Assembly (NCBI GenBank): GCA_004213885.1
Contig: SGYL01000004.1
Location: 19,005 to 83,004, forward strand
Reading direction: 5' to 3'
DNA length: 64,000 nucleotides
DNA from: Alphaproteobacteria bacterium
GTDB taxonomy: Bacteria; Pseudomonadota; Alphaproteobacteria; Puniceispirillales; Marisalimonadaceae
In this document: positions 56,677 through 64,000 of the stretch, piece after piece
Layout: each line of letters opens with the position of its first letter
How positions within the stretch are numbered: the first letter of the stretch is position 1
Position numbers and translations under genes: made by a program
The notes under the pieces: generated by a model
Seen by the model: the letters and a program-made list of their open reading frames with translations, nothing else
Database searches by the model: none
Told to the model about the DNA's origin: nothing

Positions 56677-57345
56677 ATGTTTTTTAAAAATTTTTTAAAT
56701 GATGTAGATTCTATTATTGAAAGAGATCCAGCCGCTTCATCAAGAATATCAGTTGTATTATTATATCCGACAGTTCATATATTATTTTTATATAAAATTT
56801 CGAATTTTTTATGGAAAAAAAAAATTAAATTTTTGGCAAGATTTTTGATGCAATTTGGCCGTATTTTAACAGGTATTGAGATACATCCTGGGGCAAAAAT
56901 TGGCAATAGACTGTTCATGGACCATGGTTATGGAATCGTAATAGGTGAAACAGCAGAAATTGGAGACGATGTAACTATTTATCAAGGAGTCACTTTAGGT
57001 GGTATAATGCCATCGATTGAAAGCCATAATCAAAGACTAAAAAAAAGGCATCCAACAATTGGAAACAATGTGATCATTGGTTCAGGAGCACAAATACTAG
57101 GTGCAATTGAAGTTGGAGATTTCTCTAGAGTTGGTGCAAATTCAGTTGTAACTAAATCTGTAGCTAAAAATGTTACGGTTGCAGGTATACCTGCAAGAGA
57201 ATTTGCACAATCGAATAAAAAGAAATTTGAAGCCTATGGTTATTCAAATGATGGAACTGATCCAAGAGAAAAGAAAATTGTTGCTCTTTTAAAAAAGATA
57301 GAAAAATTAGAAAAAGATATTACATCATTAAAAAGAAAGAACTGA
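56677..57345 (+). CDS. cysE: Serine O-acetyltransferase
   Basis: Transfers an acetyl group from acetyl-CoA to serine, the first step of cysteine synthesis. It is the short form of 222 residues. The N-terminal helical part (DSIIERDPAASSRISVVLLY, HILFLYKISNFLWKKK) precedes the left-handed beta-helix hexapeptides (GAKIGNRLFMDHGYGIVIGE, TIYQGVTLGG). The active-site histidines are in DHGYG and at KRHPTIG. It is followed at 17 bases by a ferredoxin and then mnmA, which uses cysteine-derived sulfur. Confidence 0.96.
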   Translation: MFFKNFLNDVDSIIERDPAASSRISVVLLYPTVHILFLYKISNFLWKKKIKFLARFLMQFGRILTGIEIHPGAKIGNRLFMDHGYGIVIGETAEIGDDVTIYQGVTLGGIMPSIESHNQRLKKRHPTIGNNVIIGSGAQILGAIEVGDFSRVGANSVVTKSVAKNVTVAGIPAREFAQSNKKKFEAYGYSNDGTDPREKKIVALLKKIEKLEKDITSLKRKN

Positions 57346-57362
57346 TTATTAAGGTATAAAGT

Positions 57363-57674
57363 ATGACAAATATAAATTTTAAATTAAGAAATGGTGAGTT
57401 AAAAAAAATAGATGCTGAAAATGGTCTCACATTAATGGAAGTTGCGAGAGATAATGATTTAGGTATCGAAGGTACTTGTGGTGGGTCGATTTCATGTTGT
57501 ACATGTCATGTTGTGATAGAAAAAGATTGGTTTGATAAAGTTGGGCCAGCAAATCCAGATGAAGAAGATATGTTAGATTTGGCTGTGGATTTACAACCCA
57601 CATCTAGATTAGGATGTCAGATTGAAGTAACTCCGGAATTAGATGGTTTAATAGTAAACATCCCAAATGAATAA
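57363..57674 (+). CDS. 2Fe-2S ferredoxin, adrenodoxin type
   Basis: A 103-residue electron carrier of the vertebrate-adrenodoxin/bacterial Fdx type used in Fe-S cluster assembly and by monooxygenases. The cluster motif is GTCGGSISCCTCHV, with the fourth cysteine in SRLGCQIEVTP. The DEEDMLDLAVDLQPTSRLGC loop is diagnostic. It lies between cysE and mnmA, so a sulfur or cluster role is likely. Confidence 0.93.
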   Translation: MTNINFKLRNGELKKIDAENGLTLMEVARDNDLGIEGTCGGSISCCTCHVVIEKDWFDKVGPANPDEEDMLDLAVDLQPTSRLGCQIEVTPELDGLIVNIPNE

Positions 57675-57679
57675 ATGCA

Positions 57680-58849
57680 ATGGACCTTAATTCCAAAATA
57701 ATAAAAAGCATAGGTCTTGAAGGAAAACCCTCTGACCATAAAATAGCTGTTGCGATGTCTGGGGGTGTTGATTCATCAGTTACAGCAGCTTTACTGCATA
57801 AAGCGGGTTATAATGTTTTTGGAGTGTCAATGCATTTGTACAATGAAAAAATTAAAGTGAATAATTCTAAAACATGTTGTGCAGGTATTGATATTAATGA
57901 TGCTAAAAAAGTATGTGATAAATTGGGAATAGATCATTTTATTTTAAACTATAGTTCAAGGTTTAATGACCAAGTGATATCGGGTTTTACGGAATCATAT
58001 TTGAGAGGAGAAACGCCAATTCCATGTGTAAAATGTAATCAAACAGTTAAGTTTGTGGATATGTTAAACTTTTCAAAGAAGATGGGGGCAGTTGCTTTAG
58101 CTACTGGCCACTATATTAGAAGAGATATTAAAGATGGAAAACCAAATTTATACAGAGCAAATGACTTATCTAAAGATCAATCATATTTTTTATTTGCTAC
58201 AACTTTTGAACAATTAACGTATTTGAGATTTCCTCTTGGTGATTTTACTAAATCAACAATAAGAGACCTAGCTAAATATTTTGATCTAAATGTTGCTGAA
58301 AAGCCAGATAGCCAAGATATTTGTTTTGTACCAGATGGTAAATATTCAAATTTGGTTAGAAAGTTAAGACCTGAATCGGTTCAAAAAGGGGATATTTACC
58401 ATGTTGATGGTTCTTATTTAGGTGAACATAATGGGATTATAGATTATACAATTGGTCAGAGAAAAGGAATAAGAATTGGTGGACGTAAAGATGTCACTGA
58501 AAATGATGCTAAATTATATGTGATAACTATAGATGAAAAAAATAATAAAATTTTAGTTGGTCCTAAACGATATTTATCCTGTGATGAGTTTTCAATTAAT
58601 GAATGTAATTGGATTACAGATAGTGATAAAAATAAATTTGAAGCCTTAGTAAAACTAAGAAATACTGCTAAGCCAGTACATGTTAAAATCCAAAAAGATT
58701 TGGAAAAAAGTAGTGCAAGTGTAATGCTAAAAAATCCTGAGTTTGGAATTTCACCTGGTCAAGCAGCTGTTTTTTATGATTTAGAAGATAAAAACCGTGT
58801 TTTAGGAGGTGGCTGGATAAAATCTACTAAAAATTATTTAAATGGCTAA
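57680..58849 (+). CDS. mnmA: tRNA-specific 2-thiouridylase MnmA
   Basis: Adds sulfur to the wobble uridine of tRNA-Lys, -Glu and -Gln. It has 389 residues. The PP-loop motif SGGVDS is at residues 27-32. The catalytic cysteines are in PIPCVKCNQTVKF and the persulfide one in SQDICFVPDG. ATG at 57680 was chosen because it is in the frame of the family start; an earlier ATG at 57675 is out of frame. It overlaps the glyoxalase-like gene by eight bases. Confidence 0.96.
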   Translation: MDLNSKIIKSIGLEGKPSDHKIAVAMSGGVDSSVTAALLHKAGYNVFGVSMHLYNEKIKVNNSKTCCAGIDINDAKKVCDKLGIDHFILNYSSRFNDQVISGFTESYLRGETPIPCVKCNQTVKFVDMLNFSKKMGAVALATGHYIRRDIKDGKPNLYRANDLSKDQSYFLFATTFEQLTYLRFPLGDFTKSTIRDLAKYFDLNVAEKPDSQDICFVPDGKYSNLVRKLRPESVQKGDIYHVDGSYLGEHNGIIDYTIGQRKGIRIGGRKDVTENDAKLYVITIDEKNNKILVGPKRYLSCDEFSINECNWITDSDKNKFEALVKLRNTAKPVHVKIQKDLEKSSASVMLKNPEFGISPGQAAVFYDLEDKNRVLGGGWIKSTKNYLNG

Positions 58850-59501
58850 CTTTAAAATTGATCATTTTGTATTTGGTGCAAATACTTTAAGTGAAGGTTC
58901 AAACACTATTAAAAAGATCCTTGATGAAGATCTTAGTGAAATAAACGTTCATGAAACAATGGGAACTCATAACAGAGTCATTTCTTTAGGCTCTTGTTAT
59001 TTAGAAGTAATTTCTCTAGATCCTAAAAACCAAAATGCAAATAAAAATACTTGGTTTAACCTTGGTGATAAAATTTATAGAAAAAAATTTTTAAAAATTC
59101 CAAAATTAATTTCTTTTGTAATATCATCAGATGAATTAAATAGTTCAATTTTTTTTGAAAAAGAATTTTTTGTTTCTAGAAATAAGTACAAATGGTTTTT
59201 TAAAAAACCAAATTTTGAGTATTTAAAAAAAAATAATTTTACAAACACAAATTTATTCCCAAGTTTGATCAATTGGCAATCTGTTTCACCATTAAATGAA
59301 ATGAAAAGGAGCTCTTTTATTTTTGAGAGTTTAGAAATAATATTGAATAAAAATCATAAGTTACTTCAAGATTTTTTATTATCTTTAAATTTAAAAGATA
59401 GAATAATTTTTAATTTTAATGATAGTTTAGATGATGAACTTCTATCACTAAAATTAACATTAAAGTCTTCAATGAATGATAAGTTTATTTTAATTTCTTG
59501 A
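58842..59501 (+). CDS. Glyoxalase-like (VOC superfamily, Glyoxalase_3) protein
   Basis: A 219-residue protein whose N-terminal half resembles the Glyoxalase_3 domain: FKIDHFVFGANTLSEGSNTI, HETMGTHNRVISLGSCYLEVISLD. The possible metal ligands are histidine (IDHF), histidine (GTHN) and glutamate (LEVIS). The C-terminal half is AT-rich in codons and poorly conserved. Substrate unknown. It ends at the promoter of the tRNA-Met gene and probably lies in the cysE-fdx-mnmA transcript. Confidence 0.75.
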   Translation: MANFKIDHFVFGANTLSEGSNTIKKILDEDLSEINVHETMGTHNRVISLGSCYLEVISLDPKNQNANKNTWFNLGDKIYRKKFLKIPKLISFVISSDELNSSIFFEKEFFVSRNKYKWFFKKPNFEYLKKNNFTNTNLFPSLINWQSVSPLNEMKRSSFIFESLEIILNKNHKLLQDFLLSLNLKDRIIFNFNDSLDDELLSLKLTLKSSMNDKFILIS

Positions 59502-59526
59502 CGGAGTTAATTTTTATTATTACTAA
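59498..59526 (+). promoter_or_regulatory. Likely promoter of the tRNA-Met gene
   Basis: TTGACG at 59498-59503 and TACTAA at 59521-59526 are 17 bases apart. The -35 box overlaps the stop of the glyoxalase-like gene. A start site would be about seven bases before the tRNA, which suits a short 5' leader. Confidence 0.5.
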
Positions 59527-59539
59527 AGTTAATAAATAG

Positions 59540-59616
59540 GGCGGAGTAGCTCAGCTGGTTAGAGCAGCGGAATCATAATCCGCGTGTCGGGGGTTCAAGT
59601 CCCTCCTCCGCTACCA
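59540..59616 (+). tRNA. tRNA-Met (CAT), elongator type
   Basis: A 77-base cloverleaf with acceptor stem GGCGGAG paired to CTCCGCT (a G-U pair at the end), D-arm starting GCTCAGCTGGTTAGAGC, and anticodon stem-loop GCGGA-ATCATAA-TCCGC giving anticodon CAT. The T-arm carries GGTTCAAGTCC, and CCA is encoded. The body matches alphaproteobacterial elongator methionine tRNA rather than the lysidine-modified tRNA-Ile(CAT) or the initiator (which lacks a first base pair). It stands alone between the glyoxalase-like gene and the RraA-like gene. Confidence 0.95.
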
Positions 59617-59632
59617 ACTAAATACAATTAAT

Positions 59633-60334
59633 TTAACGTTTAAAAATCATAGAATTTGCTTTCTTCCATGCAATTTTAAGCTTATCAAAATTAAAATCTT
59701 TTTCTTTTGAAGCTTTTATTATAATTTCTTCTTTTTCTTTCATAAATTCGATTGCTTTGGGTAATATTTTTAAAGCATCTCTTGGTATGATAACCGCTCC
59801 ATGTCGGTCAGCATGAATTATGTCATTTGGCTTGATCTTTAAACCAAATAAATTGACATCAGTATTGTATTCTACAACATGTACATAAGCATGACTTGGT
59901 CCTATAGCGCTTGCTAGTACCATATATTCTTTATCAATATCACCAAGATCTCGAAGAAGTCCATTTGTTAAAGTACCTTTCAAATTTAAACCTTTGTGAA
60001 GAGATACGTTAACTTCTCCCCAAAAAGCACCAATAGGATTTGGCCAGTCTAAGTCTTCAATGACACATACATTTCCAAAAGACTTATCATTATTAATAGA
60101 CATATATTCATAGTAATTTAGACGTATATCATTTAATTTTTCTGGAGTTAACGAAGATTTGATTGACGCTTTGATTTTAGCAGTTTTTGCAATCCCTACA
60201 ATAGGTTTAAGTTTTTCATTTGAACATATTACTGGAAATTTCGTAAATCCTTTAGCTGATCTATCACCTCTAAAAAGATCAAGGGCATTAGAAATAGTAG
60301 GTGTATCAACTGTAGTTAATATGTTTAAATTCAT
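59633..60334 (-). CDS. RraA-like aldolase/decarboxylase family protein
   Basis: RraA-fold proteins include 4-hydroxy-4-methyl-2-oxoglutarate aldolase and oxaloacetate decarboxylase, as well as regulators of RNase E. It has 233 residues. The start TPTISNALDLFRGDR is family-like. The expected metal/substrate motif appears as NGLLRDLGD, and HADRHGAVIIP is the conserved C-terminal motif. Its position after dctP suggests it acts on the imported carboxylate or its product, rather than on RNase E. A strong stem-loop separates it from dctP. Confidence 0.85.
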   Translation of the reverse strand: MNLNILTTVDTPTISNALDLFRGDRSAKGFTKFPVICSNEKLKPIVGIAKTAKIKASIKSSLTPEKLNDIRLNYYEYMSINNDKSFGNVCVIEDLDWPNPIGAFWGEVNVSLHKGLNLKGTLTNGLLRDLGDIDKEYMVLASAIGPSHAYVHVVEYNTDVNLFGLKIKPNDIIHADRHGAVIIPRDALKILPKAIEFMKEKEEIIIKASKEKDFNFDKLKIAWKKANSMIFKR

Positions 60335-60356
60335 TTAGTTATTTGAAGAAAAATAA

Positions 60357-60388
60357 ACTTAACTAACTATCGAAATAGTTAGTTAAGT
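60357..60388 (-). terminator. 14-bp hairpin with T-rich 3' side between dctP and the RraA-like gene
   Basis: The arms ACTTAACTAACTAT and ATAGTTAGTTAAGT are perfectly inverted with a CGAA loop (TTCG on the transcript strand). On the minus strand the stem is followed by TTTATTTTTCTTC. This is the best intrinsic terminator in the window. It probably stops or dampens transcription after dctP and shields the dctP mRNA 3' end, while some read-through reaches the RraA-like gene. Confidence 0.75.
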
Positions 60389-60403
60389 AATTTTTAAAGA
60401 GAT

Positions 60404-61420
60404 TTATAATAAACCAATTTTTTTCATGTATGCTAAGTTTGACTCAAGAGCTTCTTTAGCAAGAGGGCTTTTTGCTGCAGCTGCATTCCAAGCTTCAACA
60501 GCAATTTTTCTGAATTTAGCTCTTTCTGATACTGGCCAATCAATAATTGTTAAGTCACCAGCTGCTTTATCTTTAGCAACTTGAGCTCGTCCGTCTAAAC
60601 CTGCATCTCTTAACTTACTAGTCCACACCCAATATGTCCAAGTTTTAAGTGCAACTTGGTTTTGCTTACTTAATTTGTTAAAAACCTTTTTATTAATTAT
60701 TGTTTGAAGGTTTGCCATTGAGTGAATACCAGGATATAGCGGATACTTAGCAATTTTGTGAAATCCACTAGCATGATTGTTTATGTACACAGAAGCGTCA
60801 GCTGCATCAACAATACCTTTTTCTAAAGAAGTATAAACCTCTGAAAACGGAATTGATGATGGTGATGCACCAGCTCTTCTAAATACATCAGCTGCAAGTC
60901 CTTCAGGTGATCTAATTTTAACACCTTTTAAATCTGCTACACCTTTAATTGGTACTTTTGAAACTAATGCTTCCTTACCATAAGGTCCACAACCTAAAAC
61001 TAAAATTTTACCAGGTAAAACTTTGTCATAAATTTTTTGAAGCATTTCCTTTCCACCACCGTGCATGCAATATTCTTGATATTGCTTAGGTGTGTCATAA
61101 CCTGCTATTAGGTCACCCATTATGGCAAATGCAGGATCTCTACCAGCAAAATATGCTATAGCATTCATATCACCGTCTAAGATACCATTAGCAACAGCAT
61201 CTATTGTTTCTCTGTGAGGCACAACTGATTTTGTTGGTAATGGATCAATTTTTAATTCGCCATTTGTTAATTCTTCAAGAACTTTATTTTTTGTGTTCAA
61301 ATATGTATGAGCCCAATCTCCAGCTTTTGAACTTATTTGAAATTTTAATGTTTTAGCACTAAGACTGCCAGTAATTAATAAGGCAGAAGATAGTACAGCA
61401 CTAATAAATAATTTTTTCAC
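60404..61420 (-). CDS. TRAP transporter substrate-binding protein (DctP family)
   Basis: Periplasmic binding protein that delivers a carboxylate or related solute to the DctQM permease. It has 338 residues with a signal peptide ending near residue 22 (MKKLFISAVLSSALLITGSL, then SAK). The family core is GVKIRSPEGLAADVFRRAG, where the arginine usually ion-pairs with a substrate carboxylate, and PFSEVYTSLEKGIVDAADAS. The start is GTG at 61420, five bases after a perfect AAGGAGGT ribosome-binding site (61426-61433), so it should be highly translated. The substrate is not readable from sequence. Confidence 0.93.
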   Translation of the reverse strand: MKKLFISAVLSSALLITGSLSAKTLKFQISSKAGDWAHTYLNTKNKVLEELTNGELKIDPLPTKSVVPHRETIDAVANGILDGDMNAIAYFAGRDPAFAIMGDLIAGYDTPKQYQEYCMHGGGKEMLQKIYDKVLPGKILVLGCGPYGKEALVSKVPIKGVADLKGVKIRSPEGLAADVFRRAGASPSSIPFSEVYTSLEKGIVDAADASVYINNHASGFHKIAKYPLYPGIHSMANLQTIINKKVFNKLSKQNQVALKTWTYWVWTSKLRDAGLDGRAQVAKDKAAGDLTIIDWPVSERAKFRKIAVEAWNAAAAKSPLAKEALESNLAYMKKIGLL

Positions 61421-61444
61421 TAATTACCTCCTTATGTGATAAAA

Positions 61445-61567
61445 TTAACTGAATCCATCAGCTAAATGAAACATTAGCCAAACAATAAACGTTGCAAATG
61501 CAAATCCAACAACCCATGCCCATATACCATAAGTATTAACATGATCATCTCTTACTGGTTTAGCCAT
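61445..61567 (-). CDS. Unannotated 40-residue single-pass membrane protein in the TRAP operon
   Basis: A short open frame from ATG 61567 to TAA 61445. It encodes MAKPVRDDHVNTYGIWAWVV followed by a hydrophobic stretch and the end LMFHLADGFS. One transmembrane helix spans about residues 14-34, with a charged N-terminus and a short polar C-terminus. AAAGG lies 11 bases before the ATG. It ends 24 bases before the GTG of dctP and is read in the same direction. Its composition (W, G, A, F rich) is unlike random AT-rich translation. I do not recognise a family. It may be a small accessory subunit of the transporter. Confidence 0.65.
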   Translation of the reverse strand: MAKPVRDDHVNTYGIWAWVVGFAFATFIVWLMFHLADGFS

Positions 61568-61588
61568 AATTCATTAACCTTTCTTTCC

Positions 61589-61618
61589 TTGACATAAAAA
61601 AAATTATGTAACTAATAT
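61589..61618 (+). promoter_or_regulatory. Promoter of dctQM with embedded dyad
   Basis: TTGACA (61589-61594) and TAATAT (61613-61618) are 18 bases apart, a near-consensus sigma-70 promoter. A perfect dyad ACATAA (61592-61597) and TTATGT (61604-61609) with a six-base A spacer begins in the -35 box and fills the spacer. It would be well placed for a repressor. The leader to the GTG at 61675 is about 50 bases, with GGAG seven bases before the start. Confidence 0.6.
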
Positions 61619-61674
61619 TAAGCATGAGTGATTGTCTTTAAAAATCAAGTTAAAATTTTTGTATTGGAGAAAAA

Positions 61675-63735
61675 GTGTCAGAAATTACAGTAAATAAAAA
61701 AGGTACAATATTGGATGAAGAAGAAAACTTTAAACCAATTCACGACAATTTTAGATTTTATGACCACTTTAGTAAATTTTCTGGATTAGCTGTTGCTCAA
61801 TTGTATTTAATCTGTGCTGCTGTCACAGGATATGAAGTAATATCAAGATATGTTTTTGACTCTCCAACTCAATGGGTTTTTGAGGTGGTTATGGTTTTGG
61901 CAGCAACCGCGTGGATGTTATCTGCGGCTTATGTAACATTACATAAACGTCATATAGGTATTACGGTTTTTTATATCATGGCCTCTGATAAAGGAAAGTG
62001 GTGGCTTGATTTATTTGCCTATGTCATTGGTGTGATAGCATTGTGGCTTTTAATTGATGATTCCGTTATTAGGGCTTTAGAGTCTGTAATGATGGTTGAA
62101 AGGGCTGGTAGTGCTTGGAATTCACCACAACCCTTAATTTTAAAATCAATGTTAACTCTCGGAGCTATTGTTTACATACTTCAGTTGATGATCAATCTAT
62201 ACAGACATTTTTCATCGAAATTAGCAAAAAATTTTGTTTTAATAATCTGTGGATTAATTTTATTAAGAATTACTTGTGTAATTATAGTTCATTTTGTAGG
62301 TGAAGAAAGTTTTTTTGGGTACATTAATTCTATTTACGCATATGTAGGTAGTTTCATTAATCCACAAGAAATTATCAATATGAGAGATATGGATATTGGA
62401 ACAGCAAGTTTACTTATTGTTGCTTTAATGCTTATTCTTATGATGACTGGAATGCCCTTAGGAGTGGTTACTCTTTTTGTTTCTATACTAAGTGCATTAT
62501 TTTACTTTGGGTATGGTGGATTATATTTAGTATCAACTAATGCATTTGGATTATTAGAGAAATATCCCTTAATTGCTGTTCCTTTATTTGTTTTAATGGC
62601 CTCAATTCTGGAAAGAGCGGGTGTAGCTGAGGATTTATTTGATGCAATGTCTATTTTTGCTGGAAAACTTAGAGGTGGAGTAGCTATTCAAACTATTGCA
62701 GTAGCCGTTGTTTTGGCGGCTATGTCTGGTGTAATGGGTGGTGAAATTGTAATGCTAGGATTAGTTGCTTTACCACAACTTTTAAGACTTGGTTATGACA
62801 GAAAAATGTCGATAGGATTAATTTGTGCTTCTGGAGCACTCGCTACATTGATTCCACCTAGTATTATAATGATTATTTATGGTTTATCAGCTCAAGTAGC
62901 AATTGGTGACTTATTTATGGCAGGAGCTGTTCCAGGTCTTCTTTTAGCGTTTTTATATGCTTTATATGTGCTAGCAAGATGTAATATTAATCCTGCTATG
63001 GCACCTACAGCAGAAGAGGTAGCTTCTGCTAGAAAAAAAGAAATGAAAATGTCCAAGGATAAACTTTATGCTGTTTTCCTCAGTATATTCTTAATTTTTT
63101 GTGTAATGGGATCAATATATGGAGGAATAGCTTCTGTTACTGAAGCAGCAGCAGTTGGGGTATTAGGAGCTATTTTTGTAGCAGCTTTTAGAAACTCTTT
63201 TGATTGGAATTTATTGCAAGTAGCTCTTGCCGGAACAATGTCAACGGTAGGAACAATTATTTGGTTAATTTTAGGTGCTGTTGCATTTGTAGGAATTTAT
63301 AATCTGATAGGTGGAGCTGACTTTATGAGGTCTCTATTTTCTGGACTTGGTTTACCAGCTCTTGGGATCGTTTTCGTTATGATGGGAATTTTAGTTGTTC
63401 TGGGAACCTTTATGGAGTGGATAGCTATTGCATTTATCACTGTTCCAGTATTCGCACCTGTGGTTGTTGGTATGGCTCCTGAACTCGGTTTAGATCCTGA
63501 ATGGGCGGCAGTATGGTTTGGAGTGCTGTTTGTGATGAACATACAAATATACTTTTTATCGCCTCCTTTTGGGCCAGCATGTTTTTGGCTTAAATCGGTT
63601 GCGCCAGCTGATATAGAATTGCAAGAAATATTCTATGCAGTACTTCCTTTTATAGCTTTACAAATAATTGGTATGTTAATGGTAATGTTTATTCCAGAAA
63701 TTGCACTTTGGTTTCCGAAATATCTGTCAGGGTAG
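61675..63735 (+). CDS. TRAP transporter fused small/large permease (DctQM)
   Basis: Sodium-dependent permease of a TRAP system, with the four-helix DctQ domain (about residues 35-190) fused to the twelve-helix DctM domain (from about 240). Total 686 residues. DctM motifs include MTGMPLGVVTLFVSI, AVPLFVLMASILERAGVAEDLF, AMSGVMGGEIVMLGLVALPQLL and GALATLIPPSIIMIIYGL. The start is GTG at 61675 with a good upstream GGAG. It is divergent from the dctP unit. Its last 47 bases overlap the minus-strand integrase remnant. Confidence 0.94.
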   Translation: MSEITVNKKGTILDEEENFKPIHDNFRFYDHFSKFSGLAVAQLYLICAAVTGYEVISRYVFDSPTQWVFEVVMVLAATAWMLSAAYVTLHKRHIGITVFYIMASDKGKWWLDLFAYVIGVIALWLLIDDSVIRALESVMMVERAGSAWNSPQPLILKSMLTLGAIVYILQLMINLYRHFSSKLAKNFVLIICGLILLRITCVIIVHFVGEESFFGYINSIYAYVGSFINPQEIINMRDMDIGTASLLIVALMLILMMTGMPLGVVTLFVSILSALFYFGYGGLYLVSTNAFGLLEKYPLIAVPLFVLMASILERAGVAEDLFDAMSIFAGKLRGGVAIQTIAVAVVLAAMSGVMGGEIVMLGLVALPQLLRLGYDRKMSIGLICASGALATLIPPSIIMIIYGLSAQVAIGDLFMAGAVPGLLLAFLYALYVLARCNINPAMAPTAEEVASARKKEMKMSKDKLYAVFLSIFLIFCVMGSIYGGIASVTEAAAVGVLGAIFVAAFRNSFDWNLLQVALAGTMSTVGTIIWLILGAVAFVGIYNLIGGADFMRSLFSGLGLPALGIVFVMMGILVVLGTFMEWIAIAFITVPVFAPVVVGMAPELGLDPEWAAVWFGVLFVMNIQIYFLSPPFGPACFWLKSVAPADIELQEIFYAVLPFIALQIIGMLMVMFIPEIALWFPKYLSG

Positions 63736-63946
63736 AAAAATTTCCATTTTTAACTTTTGTTGTGAGGTAATTTGTAGATAAATTTATTTTAGTAAAAATT
63801 TTTTGTCTTCCATTAAGACGAGTTTTTACAATAAATGAAACATTTCCTTGAGATGTTTGTTTTCTAGCACCAAACCCAGATAGCTTTTCATCCCAAATTA
63901 TTTGACCTTCTATCATATTGTTTAAAGATCTATTCGTTAAAGCCAT
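63689..63946 (-). pseudogene. Truncated tyrosine integrase (arm-binding domain only)
   Basis: An 85-codon frame whose first 52 residues match the N-terminal arm DNA-binding domain (DUF4102-type) of phage/island integrases: IWDEKLSGFGARKQTS, then FIVKTRLNGRQKIFTK. The rest (from about 63790 down to 63689) has no integrase likeness and runs into the end of dctQM. The catalytic domain is missing. A good ribosome-binding site (AGGA) precedes the ATG at 63946. It is best read as a remnant left when an integrated element decayed or was rearranged beside the TRAP locus. Confidence 0.7.
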
Positions 63947-63956
63947 AATAAAATCC

Positions 63957-63976
63957 TAGATACCAAATAGATACCA
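63957..63976. repeat. Tandem 9-bp direct repeat before the integrase remnant
   Basis: TAGATACCA occurs at 63957-63965 and 63968-63976, an 11-base period, just upstream of the integrase ATG (63946 on the minus strand). One-helical-turn spacing is typical of integrase arm-type sites. Possible remains of an attachment region. Confidence 0.4.
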
Positions 63977-64000
63977 TATTACTTGGTTTCAAGCAACAAC

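Noticed and set aside
59540..59616. tRNA-Ile with CAT anticodon or initiator tRNA
   Set aside because: Body sequence and acceptor stem match elongator methionine tRNA of alphaproteobacteria; the first pair is not the mismatched one of initiators.
1..64000. CRISPR array, insertion sequences, rRNA genes
   Set aside because: No regularly spaced repeats, no transposase frames and no rRNA sequence were seen on either strand; the only mobile-element trace is the integrase fragment at 63689-63946.

Overview
The window is about 64 kb of very AT-rich (roughly 30% GC by eye), tightly packed bacterial chromosome. The signs point to a low-GC, streamlined, probably marine alphaproteobacterium. It has an NDUFA12-type complex I subunit and a DUF2155 protein. 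A textbook alphaproteobacterial LexA operator (GAAC-N7-GAAC) sits in front of umuDC. The RNase E has a C-terminal GWW tail, the elongator tRNA-Met is alphaproteobacteria-like, and there is a fused DctQM TRAP transporter. I cannot assign genus or clade from sequence alone. No stretch longer than 300 bases lacks a gene; the largest gaps (4387-4619, 37806-38046, 46201-46465) hold regulatory sequence.

Layout. 1-4386 (minus): cytochrome c maturation operon ccmABCDEF, with ccmF cut by the window edge and a 51-residue ccmD. 4620-11918: aconitase B, then a small carbon-metabolism cluster (CaiB-type CoA-transferase, beta-hydroxyacid dehydrogenase, ThDP enzyme, degenerate SDR). 11998-20702 (plus): Suv3-like helicase, S4 RNA-binding protein, 7Fe ferredoxin, CarD, a peptidase, and the isoprenoid block xseB-ispA-dxs-tlyA. 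20712-25109: aroC, fabI and a glycine-zipper protein, then pdxH facing an MFS transporter. 25180-28583: M20 hydrolase, a small membrane protein, and the SOS-controlled umuDC. 28588-32578: D,D-carboxypeptidase and clpS-clpA. 32575-37805 (minus): a FemAB/GNAT-like protein, RidA and the B12-dependent ribonucleotide reductase NrdJ. 38047-46200: NDUFA12, MlaD-like and DUF2155 converge on aat-accC-accB-aroQ-DsbA-M48-rne. 46466-55880: amidase, PBP1a, RF2, Bcp, a giant AsmA-like protein and TyrS. 55886-59616: alpha/beta hydrolase, cysE, ferredoxin, mnmA, a glyoxalase-like protein and tRNA-Met. 59633-63735: TRAP transporter locus (RraA-like, DctP, a 40-residue membrane protein, fused DctQM). 63689-64000: broken remnant of a tyrosine integrase with short direct repeats.

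Functional links. Aat, ClpS and ClpA together make a complete bacterial N-degron pathway. NrdJ makes DNA precursor supply depend on cobalamin. ispA-dxs, fabI-accB-accC, aroC-aroQ and pdxH are core biosynthesis. The amidase, PBP1a and carboxypeptidase handle peptidoglycan. Convergent genes meet within a few bases or overlap, which is typical of genome streamlining.

Most of the window is ordinary core genome, and I see no CRISPR, phage module or obvious new defence system. The best leads are: two genes (tlyA and an M48 protease) whose reading frames appear to need AUA or AUU initiation; a nested inverted-repeat leader in front of rne; an unannotated 40-residue membrane protein in the TRAP operon; a 14-bp hairpin between dctP and rraA; and the integrase scar at the right edge.
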